A stretch of DNA of 64,000 nt from NCBI GenBank assembly GCA_037349105.1, contig JAYJMM010000089.1, positions 1,178,001-1,242,000 of the forward strand, in the 5' to 3' direction. Below the pieces are notes generated by a model. That model was not told the DNA's origin and did not search any database. It saw only the letters and a list, made by a program, of their open reading frames with translations. The DNA comes from Limnomonas spitsbergensis (Eukaryota > Chlorophyta > Chlorophyceae > Chlamydomonadales). Each line of letters opens with the position of its first letter. Position 1 is the stretch's first letter. Of this stretch, positions 54,419-64,000 are shown one piece after another. The position numbers and the translations under genes are program-made.

Positions 54419-57400
54419 TCAGGCCCGGATCCCGTACTTCTTCATGAGCAAGGCGTCTGCCTCTGAATCCGAGGCATCAGAGCCAGAGGCCTCATCATCT
54501 TCAGCCGTCATGCAGAGCGTGCGTACAGCATGTGGCGAGGGGGGCGCATGCGCAATCCGGCCACCCTCGCTGCTGAGCAACACAGTGGCCGGCCCCGGCT
54601 GAGAGCGCTGGTCAAACCTAGCCGGTGACGTGGCTCGCAGAAGCTTGGCTTGAAATCCGCTGTTGTGACCATCGCTCTCTGCATGAAGCAAGAGCCACGG
54701 GTTAAGACAAACACCTACCTGCATCATATCATATGCAAGCATCATAGCATAGGACGGCAGCATAGAAGTTGAGCTCTCCAGCAGGAAGGAATCATAAGAT
54801 GGGGCCGCCAGCCCCCTCGTGGATTGCCCCCTCCCCCCCCTTTCCACACCCTACCTTCATCACTCTGTGCACCCAGGGACACACTGTCCTCATCGTCCTC
54901 TTCGTCGTCGCTGTCATCCAGCCTTTCCCGGCTGGACCGCCAGGAGAGCGTCAGCGGGCGGCCGCCGCTCCTCACAGAGCTGCGTGAGGCGGAGGAGCCC
55001 TGGCGATGGTGGGGGTGCATGGAGGCTGGAGTGCCCATGAAGCCGGATACCACGGCTGCAGAACCCTCGTCGCACCCGCCTTTCAAGGTCAGGTACGCTT
55101 GCCTGGCACGTTCAATGATCCCCATGGCATTTGAGGTCACGGAGTCATCTGCACTGGCCTCGGCACCTGCATGGCCGCATGGGGTTTGTGGTGAGCATGG
55201 CTGAGCGCATGTTTTGTTTTGCACGACTTGTTCACGCGAGAATGGGCAAGTGAAGGGTCCATCTCAATCCATGAAAAATCGACAGCATCGAGAATGCGCA
55301 TGATGCACTTGAATCAATCCAATGCTCAAGCATGCGTGCATAATGCACACACAGCCACAGAGCTTTCACTTGCTGTCCCTCCCCCTTCTGCCTCACCTCT
55401 ACCAGCAGTAGAGTGTCCCGGGTGCAAGGTCAGGGTCCCCATAGCATGGCTCCTGCTTGAGCCGCCAGCACGAGGGGGGTCATCTGGAGCTGAGTCAGGA
55501 GGTCGCTCGACCCTCGAGGCTGGCTGATTAGCCTGGTCAGCCAGGGGTGGGACAGACGTAAGGTCAAGGGAAGCGAGCGGGCGTTCTGGCTCAAATTCTG
55601 TCAAATGCACAACTTCAATACCCTCGTTGTCTGGACCCCATTGAACGCCGTCTCACACCCGGTGCCGCTTACCTGCGTATGTCTCTCCCGCTCCCAAGGT
55701 GCAGTGACCCTGCCTCCAGCGGCGTCAGCCGGCGGGGTGAACAAGGAGCCTGCATCCGAGCCAGCCTCCTCCTTCCTGCGACCAGCTGCACCCGTGCGAG
55801 CTGCAGAGGCCTGGGGTGTGATGGAGCCTGGGGCAGAAGAGACGCTCCCTGTCCGAGCGGCCCGGGGCGAGGGGCTGCCCTCACCCGCTGCATCGTCCAA
55901 CAGCAGGTCGTCGTCGCAGGCGAAAGAAGTCGAGTGGCCAGCGGCTGATGGGGGGTCAGAGGAAGAGTCAAGGAGAGGGGGTAAATGGCCATTGAGCTCC
56001 TGTTGCTGCTGCGGGTGAGATTCTTGGCCTTGCTGCTGCAGCTGTTGCGGGTGTCGGTCATGGCCTTTCTGCTTCCCCTGCTGCTGGTGTGGGTCATGGC
56101 TTTGCCGCTGCTGCTGCTGATAATCTCGCTGTTGCTGGTGGTGGTGTGAGTCCTGCCCTTGCTGTTGCTGGCAAGGGTCATCGCCTAGCTGCTGCTGCTT
56201 AGCGGTGGCCGCGGTTGGTAGCAGAGCTGGAGGAGACCTGTCTCCATGCAACACCCCCTGCGGGCCTCCCAAGAGCGCAGGTAAGGCCAACGCGGGCAAA
56301 GCTGTTGCCATGAGCTGCAGGACAGATTGCAGCTGCGCCTGAAGCTGTTGGACCTGAGAGCGGGAGCGGGGGGAAGGGGAGGGACAGCACACCAGATTCA
56401 GATGATTGGAGGGGGGGGGGGGGGAGCTACTAAGCAACATTCAGAGCATGGGGGGGGAGTCAAAGAGAGCGGGGGCGGGTGGGAGGGTCAGCACACCAGA
56501 TTCGAAAAAATTTAGGGGGGGGGGTGAGCATTCACAGCATGTGTGTGTGTGTGGGGGGGGGGGGGCAGATTGCAGCTGCGCCTGAAGCTGTTGGACCTGA
56601 AAGCCGAAGCAGGGAGCAGGGGCCGACATACCCCATTCAGGGACTGGGTGGGGGGGATGGGGATCTGCCAAACAACACTGAAAGCATGAGGTGAGTGTGG
56701 AAAGATTGCAGCTGCAACTGGAGCTGTTGGACCTGAAAGCGGGAGCGGGGGGCAGGGGCCGACCTGCCACATTCAGAGTAGGTGGGGAGCCGCCAAACAA
56801 CATTCAGAGCAGGGGGAGTTGGGGGCATCAAATCACATGGAGGGTTTAGGGTTTCGGGTTCGAAACCCTGCCCTGGGTATGCAGCTCACGGAGGGCACCC
56901 GCCAAGCCCCGCACTGCCCGGCTATTTCGAAAAAGGTGTAAGTGCGCGCTTGCGTTAACGAGATGCGACGATCACGCACCTGCAGTCTCAGAGCCGTAAC
57001 CTCTTCATTGGCAACCTCGCTGCCCTGAGCGTGCCTGACAGGCTGAAATGCAGCCCCTGTGAGGACGAGGCCGCCTGAGGTCGCCACCGCTTGATCCTGC
57101 CACCCAGACCCCGTGACAGACCCAGAGGGCACCCTCCCGTCCGCCGGCGTTACGGCTGGGACCCAGCCCGGTGCAGCCAGCGTCCAGCCCGAGGCGCTGC
57201 GGGCGGCCGGGTTGTAAGATTGCACCTGGGGTGCATGTGCTGCTGCCGCTGCATGGCCCGCTGACGAAGCGCTCAAGGGGTTGTACAAGGGCTGAAGAGA
57301 GCTCCTGGGAGCACTGGCACTCGGCTGGCCGTGGGCGAGGGGCGCCTGACCGAACCGAGCGGGCAGGGGCGTCACTGACGCGGACCACGGGGTCGGCTCG

Positions 57401-60400
57401 TAAGGATGGGACGAGGAGGTCAGCCGGCGGACGCTGGCTTCCGAGCTGCCACTGCTGCTGCCGGGCGCCCGGTGCACGCTCGTATCGGAAGGCGGCCTGC
57501 TGCAGTCTTTCAACTGGACGCCGGGCCCGCCGGGTCCACCCAGCCAGTGGCTCAGGGAGTCGCGCTGCTGCTGCCCATGGGGCGCCTGCGCCGGCTGCTG
57601 CTGCCGGTATGAGGCACTGGCGGCACCCGTCGAATCACGACGCTCCTGCTGCTGAGCTGCGGGGGTCTGCTGAGCGACTGCGCTGGCGGCGATGTGTGCG
57701 GAAAGCGGCGCTCGGAAGGGGGTTGGGTACCAGCCTCCCCGCGCTGACCGCGGCTCGGGTGGTGGCGACGCCTCGCACCCAGATAAGAGGGCGCCATCGG
57801 AGGCATACTTGGCAGCATCTGAGGCGAAGTTTGTGCTAGATTCGAACTCGGCCTCTGCAGGACCGGAGGATAGCAGGGCGTGAGGCCGCCCCGGTTGCCT
57901 GGCCATGGCCTGCTGTCGCTCCACCCTGTCCGCTCCTGATGGCTGCTGCTGGCCGGGCCACTGAGGCAGGCTGCTCCGAGACTCAACGCCCCAAGCAGCC
58001 AGCCCGGACGAGGACATCTTCATAGCCTTAGAGGGGCTAGTGAACATGCGGTCAACGCCGCCACCTCCCGGCCCTGCACAGCATGAGGGGGGGGGGGATT
58101 CCACTAGTGTTCACACCATATAGGCAAGTCCAGAGTGTGTCACCGTGTCCCCCTCTGCCTGGACGTGGCCAGCCAGAGGATGGTAAAATGCGCACTACAA
58201 CGGACTCTGCCAGCCGCCGGCCCACCTGACAATGATGGATGCCCGATCGGCGCGGGCTCGCAAGTGATTCGGTCGAATGGGAGGCCTCAACCAACCTTAT
58301 ATCGGTTTGCCTGGGAGACAAAAGGAGAAAGGAGCACAACGCATCCCTGCCTCACCTTCGCCAAACACCGCCGGCCCGCCGTCCCAGAGCTGCGAAGTGT
58401 CTCGCTTCTCTAAATGCTGCTGGGTGTGCGCCTCCGCTGCAGCAGCCACCAAGGCCTTGGCGCGGGCTGCCAATGGGCTACCCGCAGGCGAGCGGCCGGC
58501 GGCTCCCAGCGGGCTGTCCACACAGGCCAAAGCCTGTACCGGCGCCTCCTCGTCAAAGAACAGAGAGGCTGACACAGGCGATGAGAATCCTGGCCTGATC
58601 TCAGCAGCAAACTTGTAGGTGAGGAGGGAGAGGCTTCCGCTGCTGTTGCTGCTGCTGACATTGGCCTGCTCAGGAGCCCAGCTGCCTGCCATCCGCTGCG
58701 ACTGAAGCCGGTCTTTGAAGCTGCACTCGAAGCAAGCCGGGACCGAGGAGCCCTCTGCGGGAAAGCAAAATAATCACCAGTATGACGTGTAATGATATAG
58801 GAGAAGGCTAACAGAAAAGGAGAAACAAGCACGCCAACAAGGATAGAATTGCAGCCTTCGTTGCAGTAGTAGGAAGGGGTATGAGAGCAGGGAATGCACC
58901 ATCAAGGCAGGCAGCAACAATTGCTTTGTCCAATGTCCATGCATTTGTTTCACAATTTCCCAACATTCCTTGGTGCTTACAAGATATTCCCTTCAGTTCT
59001 TCCTGACTACACGGCCTGAGCCTTCCACAAAGGCCACGGGTTGGATCCTGGGATGCGTTGACGAGCTGTTCCTAAGACGGCTGAAGTGTAGCTCATTCAG
59101 TCCCTGCTGGGAAAAACCACCCGCTCCTCCTTTCCTTACATTTCCTAGTGTGATACAAGATATTCCTCTCAGTTTCACTACATTCCCTAGTTTGTACGAG
59201 ATGTTCCTCTCAGTTCTTCCTGACTACGCAGCCTGTCCCTTTCGACAAAGGCCACGTGTTCGCTGCGTTGACGGGCTGCTCCAAAGACGGCTGAAGTGCA
59301 GCCTAGACAGTCCCTGCTGACAAAAATCACTTGGAGGACGGCGCCGCAGTCTAAACCCTCACAGTTGGGGCGGACCACGAGCAGAAAAGAAGTGCTCTCC
59401 TCCTGCACCGCCCGGTCCGGCAGGTCTGAGCAGCAGCGGAAGCGCAGCCTAGACACTCACCGCTGAAGTGTGCAGTCTCGACACTTACCGTTGGGGAAGA
59501 CCACAAGTAGGAAAGAGCCGCTCTCCTGCATTGCCCGATCCGGCAAGCCTGAGCAGTAACGGAAGCGCAAGCAGCTGGCATACACCGCTGGGTCCTGTAA
59601 GATGCCCCTGGCCACCTTGACCCACACGCCAATCAACGGAACGCTGTACACCTGAGGAGCGGGGGCACGGTGAAGGGGGGGAGGTTGGGGAGCAGACGGA
59701 GGGAGCGACAATGCTGGGTCCTGTACGATGGCCCGTGCGCACCGTGAATACGCCAATCAGTATAATCTCATACATCTGGGCTGCAGAGGGAAGGGACGGG
59801 CGATAAAGGGTATATGAATATGGCAACACAGGGCCACAGTGAGAGGCAGGAGGTTGAGAGGTGTATAACTGTATGCATGACGTGGAAGGTAAAGCAGCCA
59901 AGTAAGACAACACAGCGGTCTGCTGCGGCCATTCACTCAATGTGTAGGACTGGCAGTGGCGAACCCGGTTGATGGACAGCTGGTTAGTGTACAAATCTTC
60001 ATGAAAGGCAGAGTGGCCAGCAACTTTGAAATCAAATCAGGTGCTTAGGGTTGGCAAACGGGTATTGGGTTCAAACCCTGAACCGTTGCGACTCTGCTAG
60101 CAGGTATTGTGTTCAGGGCTGGAAGAGGTCAAGTGTTAAAATCCTGAACCCTAACGATATTTAAGTCTCTAATCACGGTTAGGTATCATAGCAGGCCTAG
60201 ATTAAAAAGTGTGCAGGTTTCAAGGCGGTTGGGGCGATAAACATTAAAGCTAACAATAGTCCAGGGTTTAAACCATGCCCCCCCCTTGTTTTTCAAGGCA
60301 CTTCTGACATTTAGGGCTTGAAGGGGCCTTGAGTTAAACCCTAAGCCCTAACTGTTGTTTAAAATGCATTAAATCCATATCCACAGCAGGCATCGTCTCT

Positions 60401-62868
60401 GCCAGAGCCTCTGGTCTCTGCACCTCACATTGGGGTCCTCTGCCGACAGCGGTACGAGGCTACGTGCTTGGTCCAGGGTCAGGAAGCCATTCTGCAAGCA
60501 GCATGCACCAACAACACGTCAGCCAAAGCAATGAACACGGGCCCCAACCCAGTCCAAGGTCCCTTGCGACGAGACATACACAACATGCTCTAGCAAGACG
60601 AACAAGCCAGAGCCAGCCATTAATGAATATGGGCCCCAACACAGTCGAAGTTCCATTGCGACGAGATATACGCAGCATGCTCCAGCAACACATAAGCCGG
60701 AGCCGGCAAAGCACATCCAACCAGCCATGAATGAAATTAGCAATGACTGAATACAGGGCCCAACAAAGTTGACTGTCCCTTACGGCAAGATGTTTACAGC
60801 ATGCTACAGCGACACGTTAACCAGAGCCAGTGGAAAAACAAAGAAGCCGGATCCAACTAGCTATGAATACGGGCTCACACCTAGTCCAAGGTCCATTGCG
60901 GCAAGGCAGCCCAAGTCTCTCTGTATTGCCTTGAAGGTCTCAGGTCAAGGGTGGAGGGCTCAAACCTGAACTCTGCATGGCCTGGTGCATATTATAATGA
61001 ACACAGCCCCCCTCCCCCCCATAGCACAGCTGCCACATTGTGCACCTGAGCATTGCTCGACGGCGAGGGCGCACACAGCGAGGTGGCCAGAGGCACGTCG
61101 CACAGGCGCTTGCCGTAAAGGGGCGACAGCGCCATGGGGGCCGCTGGTACCAGTACCGAGCCACGCACCACCGCCCCCCCTGGCCCGCCCGCCTTGCCCT
61201 CCAGAACCAGGCTGCAGGAGGCCGAGAAGAGCATTGGCAGGCGTGCGGGGCCGCGTTGGTCCAGGGCCGCGCGGAAGCTGCCCTTGGTGGAGCTGGCTGG
61301 AGGTGGGGTTCCCTGCGGATAATGGACAAGGTCAGGATTCCTGGGGAGGGGAAAGGTCAGGATACCCTGTATGCGGTAGCTCACTCCACGAGTCCATGCC
61401 CTACATAATTATGCTGAGCGGAAGGATCATTGAGGCAAGCTCTTCTCGCGAGATTTGCGGGTGCTTTGAAGGGCAAAGCTGAACCTGAGGCCAAAATGCA
61501 TCGTAGGAACCTTGAGCCCAAGATGGTGGGTCTTGCATGGCGGGCTAGAATCCCATGGCCCCCACTTCATTCCATGGCCCCATGGGGCAGGTGTACACAG
61601 GCACACAACGCAATGAGGGCATTGAAACGCTAGATGCTGCAGACAGCACTTTGCAGGCACAGCGACATCACATGCAGGTCGCCTCATTCATTCAGAAGGA
61701 CCAGGCGGTGGAAAACAGGAAAAATAGAAAACACGGATGTACCGGAATGCTGGTGCCGGTGATTCAGTCACATGCCCCCATGCACCAATGAGGGGTGCGT
61801 CGGCTCTCGTTACCATTTTCTTGTAGCAAGAAAAAATGGCATGAGTGACACGTCAATACCACAATTATACCTGGTTGGTCGTAAGGATGCTGCTACCACA
61901 ACCGTACCTTGACACCGGGGCCGTCCGCTGTGCACACTTGGCAGGGCACCATGGAATGTTCATTGTTACCTGCACAAAAAACATCAAACCATTCCCACTC
62001 GTCGTTGAGGACATTCACTAGGCATGGGCACTTAAATGAGACTGCTAAGAGGATAACGGTATATCCAATTGCCAATCATAAATGGGGGCATAGCACATGC
62101 CCCCATAAAAACAGTTGCTGCCCATGCTGCATGAGCAGCAACTGTTTCATTGCAAGTCAGTGCAACAGCTCTCAGCACACAGCTCAAACGCCATGCCAAT
62201 CACCTGCTCCGGGGTTAGCATTGGTTGGGGACAGCATGATGCTGGTACCGGAGTCCTTGGCCACTGCAACTGACGCAAGCAGGCTCATGCTGCAAGAAGC
62301 CGTCCCTGAAGCTTGTCGCGTGCATGCGGACTCTGCAGCTGCTAGGATGCCAGGATGCAGCGCCACCGTTGGCAGAAACTCCTGGAGCATGCAAGCAGGT
62401 GAAGCAGGGCATGGCGAATATAAGAGGTGCCTTGTTGAAGGGCCTGATAGCATGCCATGGTGGCCTGGTTTGCATGGATCAAGTCAGCAAGGCTAAGATT
62501 GGGTCATGCTGGCACTTCTGGCTGCCTGTCGCTTTGCCCATGCTTATGGGCATGGTCTTGGTAAGCAGTCGAGAATGTGCGCGTACCCTCGGGTGCACGT
62601 ATTCGACTGGTCCGCTGGGCGTCTTATCCCACAGGTACTTTCTGCTAGAAGGGAATCGCCAAGGGTTGCCTAGTGGCGCCGTGACCGCAGTCGTCTGTAA
62701 AATCTCTCGTCTGTCTGAAGCTGCTCGCACAGGTGGGCTCCATTTACTGTAGGTTTGCGGCCCAGCTGCTTCCAAGTTAATCGGAGCAGATTTGAAAAAA
62801 GCTGACATGGCACGGAGGCAGCGATGTCGTTTTGACCGATTGTCGCAGACGAAAGTAAGCGCATGCAA
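54419..62868 (-). CDS. STIL/Ana2-like centriole duplication protein
   Basis: STIL/Ana2/SAS-5 proteins bind PLK4 and SAS-6 and start procentriole assembly. Twelve exons (minus): 62868-62587, 62381-62204, 61969-61908, 61312-61046, 60491-60429, 59651-59489, 58754-58356, 58073-56980, 56353-55673, 55622-55397, 55166-54855, 54678-54419. Phases agree, 3987 nt (1328 aa; human STIL 1287). Evidence: RFPSSRKYLWDKTPSG (73-88), like the FPPSK.ALW.PTP.G start of STIL; SMVPCQV; NGFLTLDQARSLVPLSAEDP (264-283), like GYLTMD.TRKLLLLLESDP; PLIGVWV...VYASCLRFRYCS...SGSFLLVVFPN; a long disordered middle; a coiled coil TALRLQVQQLQAQLQSVLQL (830-849); a C-terminal STAN-like ADALLMKKYGIRA. Weakest junction: the 50-nt intron 55623-55672 (poor pyrimidine tract). 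Start may instead be 62808. Next to two flagellar genes but on its own promoter. Confidence 0.85.
56400..56770. repeat. Acceptor-side copies of STIL exon 9 and G-runs
   Basis: Minus-strand TCAG/GTCCAACAGCTTCAGGCGC (true exon start at 56353) is repeated at about 56600 and, as GTCCAACAGCTCCAGTTGC, at about 56738. Each copy keeps the acceptor and the next 30 bp or so of coding sequence. Long runs of G (up to 12) lie between them. Confidence 0.9.
59030..59480. repeat. Donor-side copies of STIL exon 6
   Basis: Downstream of exon 6 (minus), 59470-59330 repeats its end: readable as CCSDLPDRAVQEESTSFLLVVRPN against YCSGLPDRAMQESGSFLLVVFPN, followed by GTGAGG in place of GTAAGT. Two further units of about 200 bp (GACGAGCTGTTCC..AAGACGGCTGAAGTG) at 59030-59120 and 59220-59330 also resemble each other. 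Confidence 0.85.
59705..59785. repeat. Acceptor-side copy of STIL exon 6
   Basis: Minus strand TGCAGCCCAG/ATGTATGAGATTATACTGATTGG... aligns with the exon 6 start CTCAG/GTGTACAGCGTTCCGTTGATTGG; both go on through GGCGT.T..C..GG and ACAGGACCCAGC. Exon 6 thus has decayed copies on both sides. Confidence 0.85.
60493..60925. repeat. About 115-bp repeat next to the STIL exon 5 acceptor, four copies
   Basis: Units with GGGCCCCAAC.CAGTC.AAG, CATTGCGACGAGA and AGCATGCTCCAGCAACACA. The real acceptor (TGTTGGTGCATGCTGCTTGCAG, minus) is the edge of the first unit. Confidence 0.85.
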
Positions 62869-63195
62869 TTACATAAAGCTGCTGAAACGTGAGTCAAATA
62901 AAAAAGGAAGAGTGAAGAGGGCAACGGCAGAGCCGCGGGTCGTTCCCGTAGATTGTTAAAAATATTTCTGAAGGCAAGGGATTTTAACGATGCCTTCGCA
63001 TGTTTGACCATAGAAAGAAAGAAAGAAAACGCCTGAGCGTGGCTTGAGGAATACGGGATTTTAAATGCCGTACACCGGACATATCCTTTCTTACGACCTG
63101 CTAGTGATCACTTGCGACCGAACCACCGAAACCAATCGGGTTCTTTGTCATAACATAACTTTTTGTCAGAGGGCTGCGACGAGGTTAATTCTTAA
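62869..63195. promoter_or_regulatory. Intergenic region between the divergent STIL-like and channel-like genes
   Basis: The start codons lie head to head, 327 bp apart. No TATA box was seen. A shared promoter is inferred from position. Confidence 0.3.
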
Positions 63196-63879
63196 ATGGC
63201 CACGGTACGCCCGTTTCAGTTTTCTGCAACCTGTACCACCAAGCGGCCATGTCCCACAATCCAGCGGCATCTGTTGCGAAGGTATCGGGAGGGCATGATG
63301 CCCTCAACGTCCATGCTGTTTGGATGCGTCAGAGAAGAAGAGGAAGAAGAACAAGGGATTTGCTATTCATCGGCCCTGGGCCCTGACATGATGTCGATGC
63401 AAGGTCCAAGACAGCTAACAAGCCATGCCAGGCAGCTGGCCTGCTGCATCTCTGATGCAAGGGCAATACGAACCAAGACGAAGGCCAAGAACAGGATGGA
63501 CAGCGGAGAAGCCAAGGCGAACAAAAATGTCATAGATCGCCCTTGGGAAGACGTTGGGGCCGACGATGCTGAAGCAAGCGATTGGGAGGGTACCTCGTTG
63601 GACATGGCCAGGCGACCACCGCCTCCTCCGCCCCAGACAACAGATTCCTTCATTCGGCTGCTGTACCACCGGATCTCATCAGCTGTAGCATGGGTCGCCT
63701 CTGGGTGGGGACCCGACGCCCCTGAGGGAGCCAGGCTGCTGGCTTGGGCCTTGCAGCTGGTGGCGAGCCTGCTCTTTGTGGTCCTCTACATCTGGAGCAC
63801 CTACTCGCATGCTCTGCCCGGCAGCCCTCGGCATCTGGCAGATATTTTCTTGTGCCTCGCCTTTGCGGCGGAGCTTGTG
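63196..63879 (+). CDS. Probable ion channel, first exon (cut by the window end)
   Basis: Open from an ATGG in good context (AAATGG) to a GTGAGC donor at 63880. The N-terminal 170 residues are soluble, with a Glu run (EEEEEEQ), a basic stretch (RTKTKAKNR) and a Pro run (PPPPPP). Near the end, LLAWALQLVASLLFVVLYIW is a membrane helix, followed by STYSHALPGSPRHLADIFLC and the start of a second helix. This helix-short loop-helix with a Tyr-Ile-Trp-Ser-Thr-Tyr turn looks like S1-S2 of a voltage- or calcium-gated (BK-like) potassium channel of protists. The pore lies outside the window, so the class is open. The true start could be an inner Met (63295 or 63298). Confidence 0.45.
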
Positions 63880-64000
63880 GTGAGCACCGCCATCCTGAAC
63901 TCATTAATATGACTTTCTGATCAGTCATAAAAACCCGTAGATCCCCCAAGATAGATCCCCTCAGGTAGATCTCTTTAGACATAATTCATATATAGATCCT
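63880..64000 (+). other. Intron start of the channel-like gene
   Basis: After the GTGAGC donor the frame soon hits TGA. Two TAGATCYC motifs occur; nothing else is seen. Confidence 0.3.

Noticed and set aside
56845..56885. tRNA gene suggested by GGGTTCGAAACCC
   Set aside because: A B-box-like word only; no A box at the right distance and no cloverleaf.

Overview
The window is nuclear DNA from a eukaryote. Genes are broken by GT-AG introns, no operons or ribosome-binding sites appear, and about half the sequence is tandem repeats and transposon debris. The gene set points to a flagellated green alga: ubiquitin, CFAP20 and radial-spoke protein 9 (axoneme), a STIL-like centriole protein, and a plant/alga-type GT77-like sugar transferase. 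Species cannot be fixed from sequence alone.

Layout. 1-367: 5' part of a ubiquitin gene (minus), divergent from an intact six-exon CFAP20 gene (974-2929, plus). 3-7 kb: repeats and a small hAT-like MITE. 7.2-12.2 kb: a low-complexity gene of unknown function with a 107-bp satellite in an intron. 13-15 kb: MITEs and a dispersed repeat family. 15.2-17.9 kb: an unrecognised three-exon gene. 18-24.2 kb: transposon debris, including a broken Pif1/Helitron-type helicase (minus) and a 508-bp TIR element. 24.3-43.2 kb: a nine-exon GT77-like transferase whose 19-kb locus holds only about 1.35 kb of coding sequence; one intron carries a 6-kb array of a 38-bp repeat. 44.9-50.6 kb: a complete six-exon RSP9 gene. 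50.6-54.4 kb: repeats with a textbook hAT MITE. 54.4-62.9 kb: a twelve-exon STIL-like gene (minus), divergent from the first exon of a probable ion-channel gene (63.2 kb on, plus) that leaves the window.

The gene models were built by hand. Exons were joined only where splice dinucleotides and reading phase agree, and the CFAP20, RSP9 and STIL chains close exactly (190, 280 and 1328 aa).

The main observation is that many introns are built from tandem copies of the adjacent exon-intron junction. Each unit carries the end of an exon plus its splice site, on the donor side, the acceptor side, or both. This is seen in CFAP20, RSP9, STIL, the GT77-like gene and the unknown gene at 15-18 kb, with units from 19 to 153 bp and 2 to about 19 copies. 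One array even spans a stop codon. It suggests a genome-wide mode of intron growth by junction-spanning tandem duplication that creates many decoy or alternative splice sites. Four genes (CFAP20, RSP9, STIL, ubiquitin) need no special local regulation to explain their clustering; three of them serve the centriole/flagellum.
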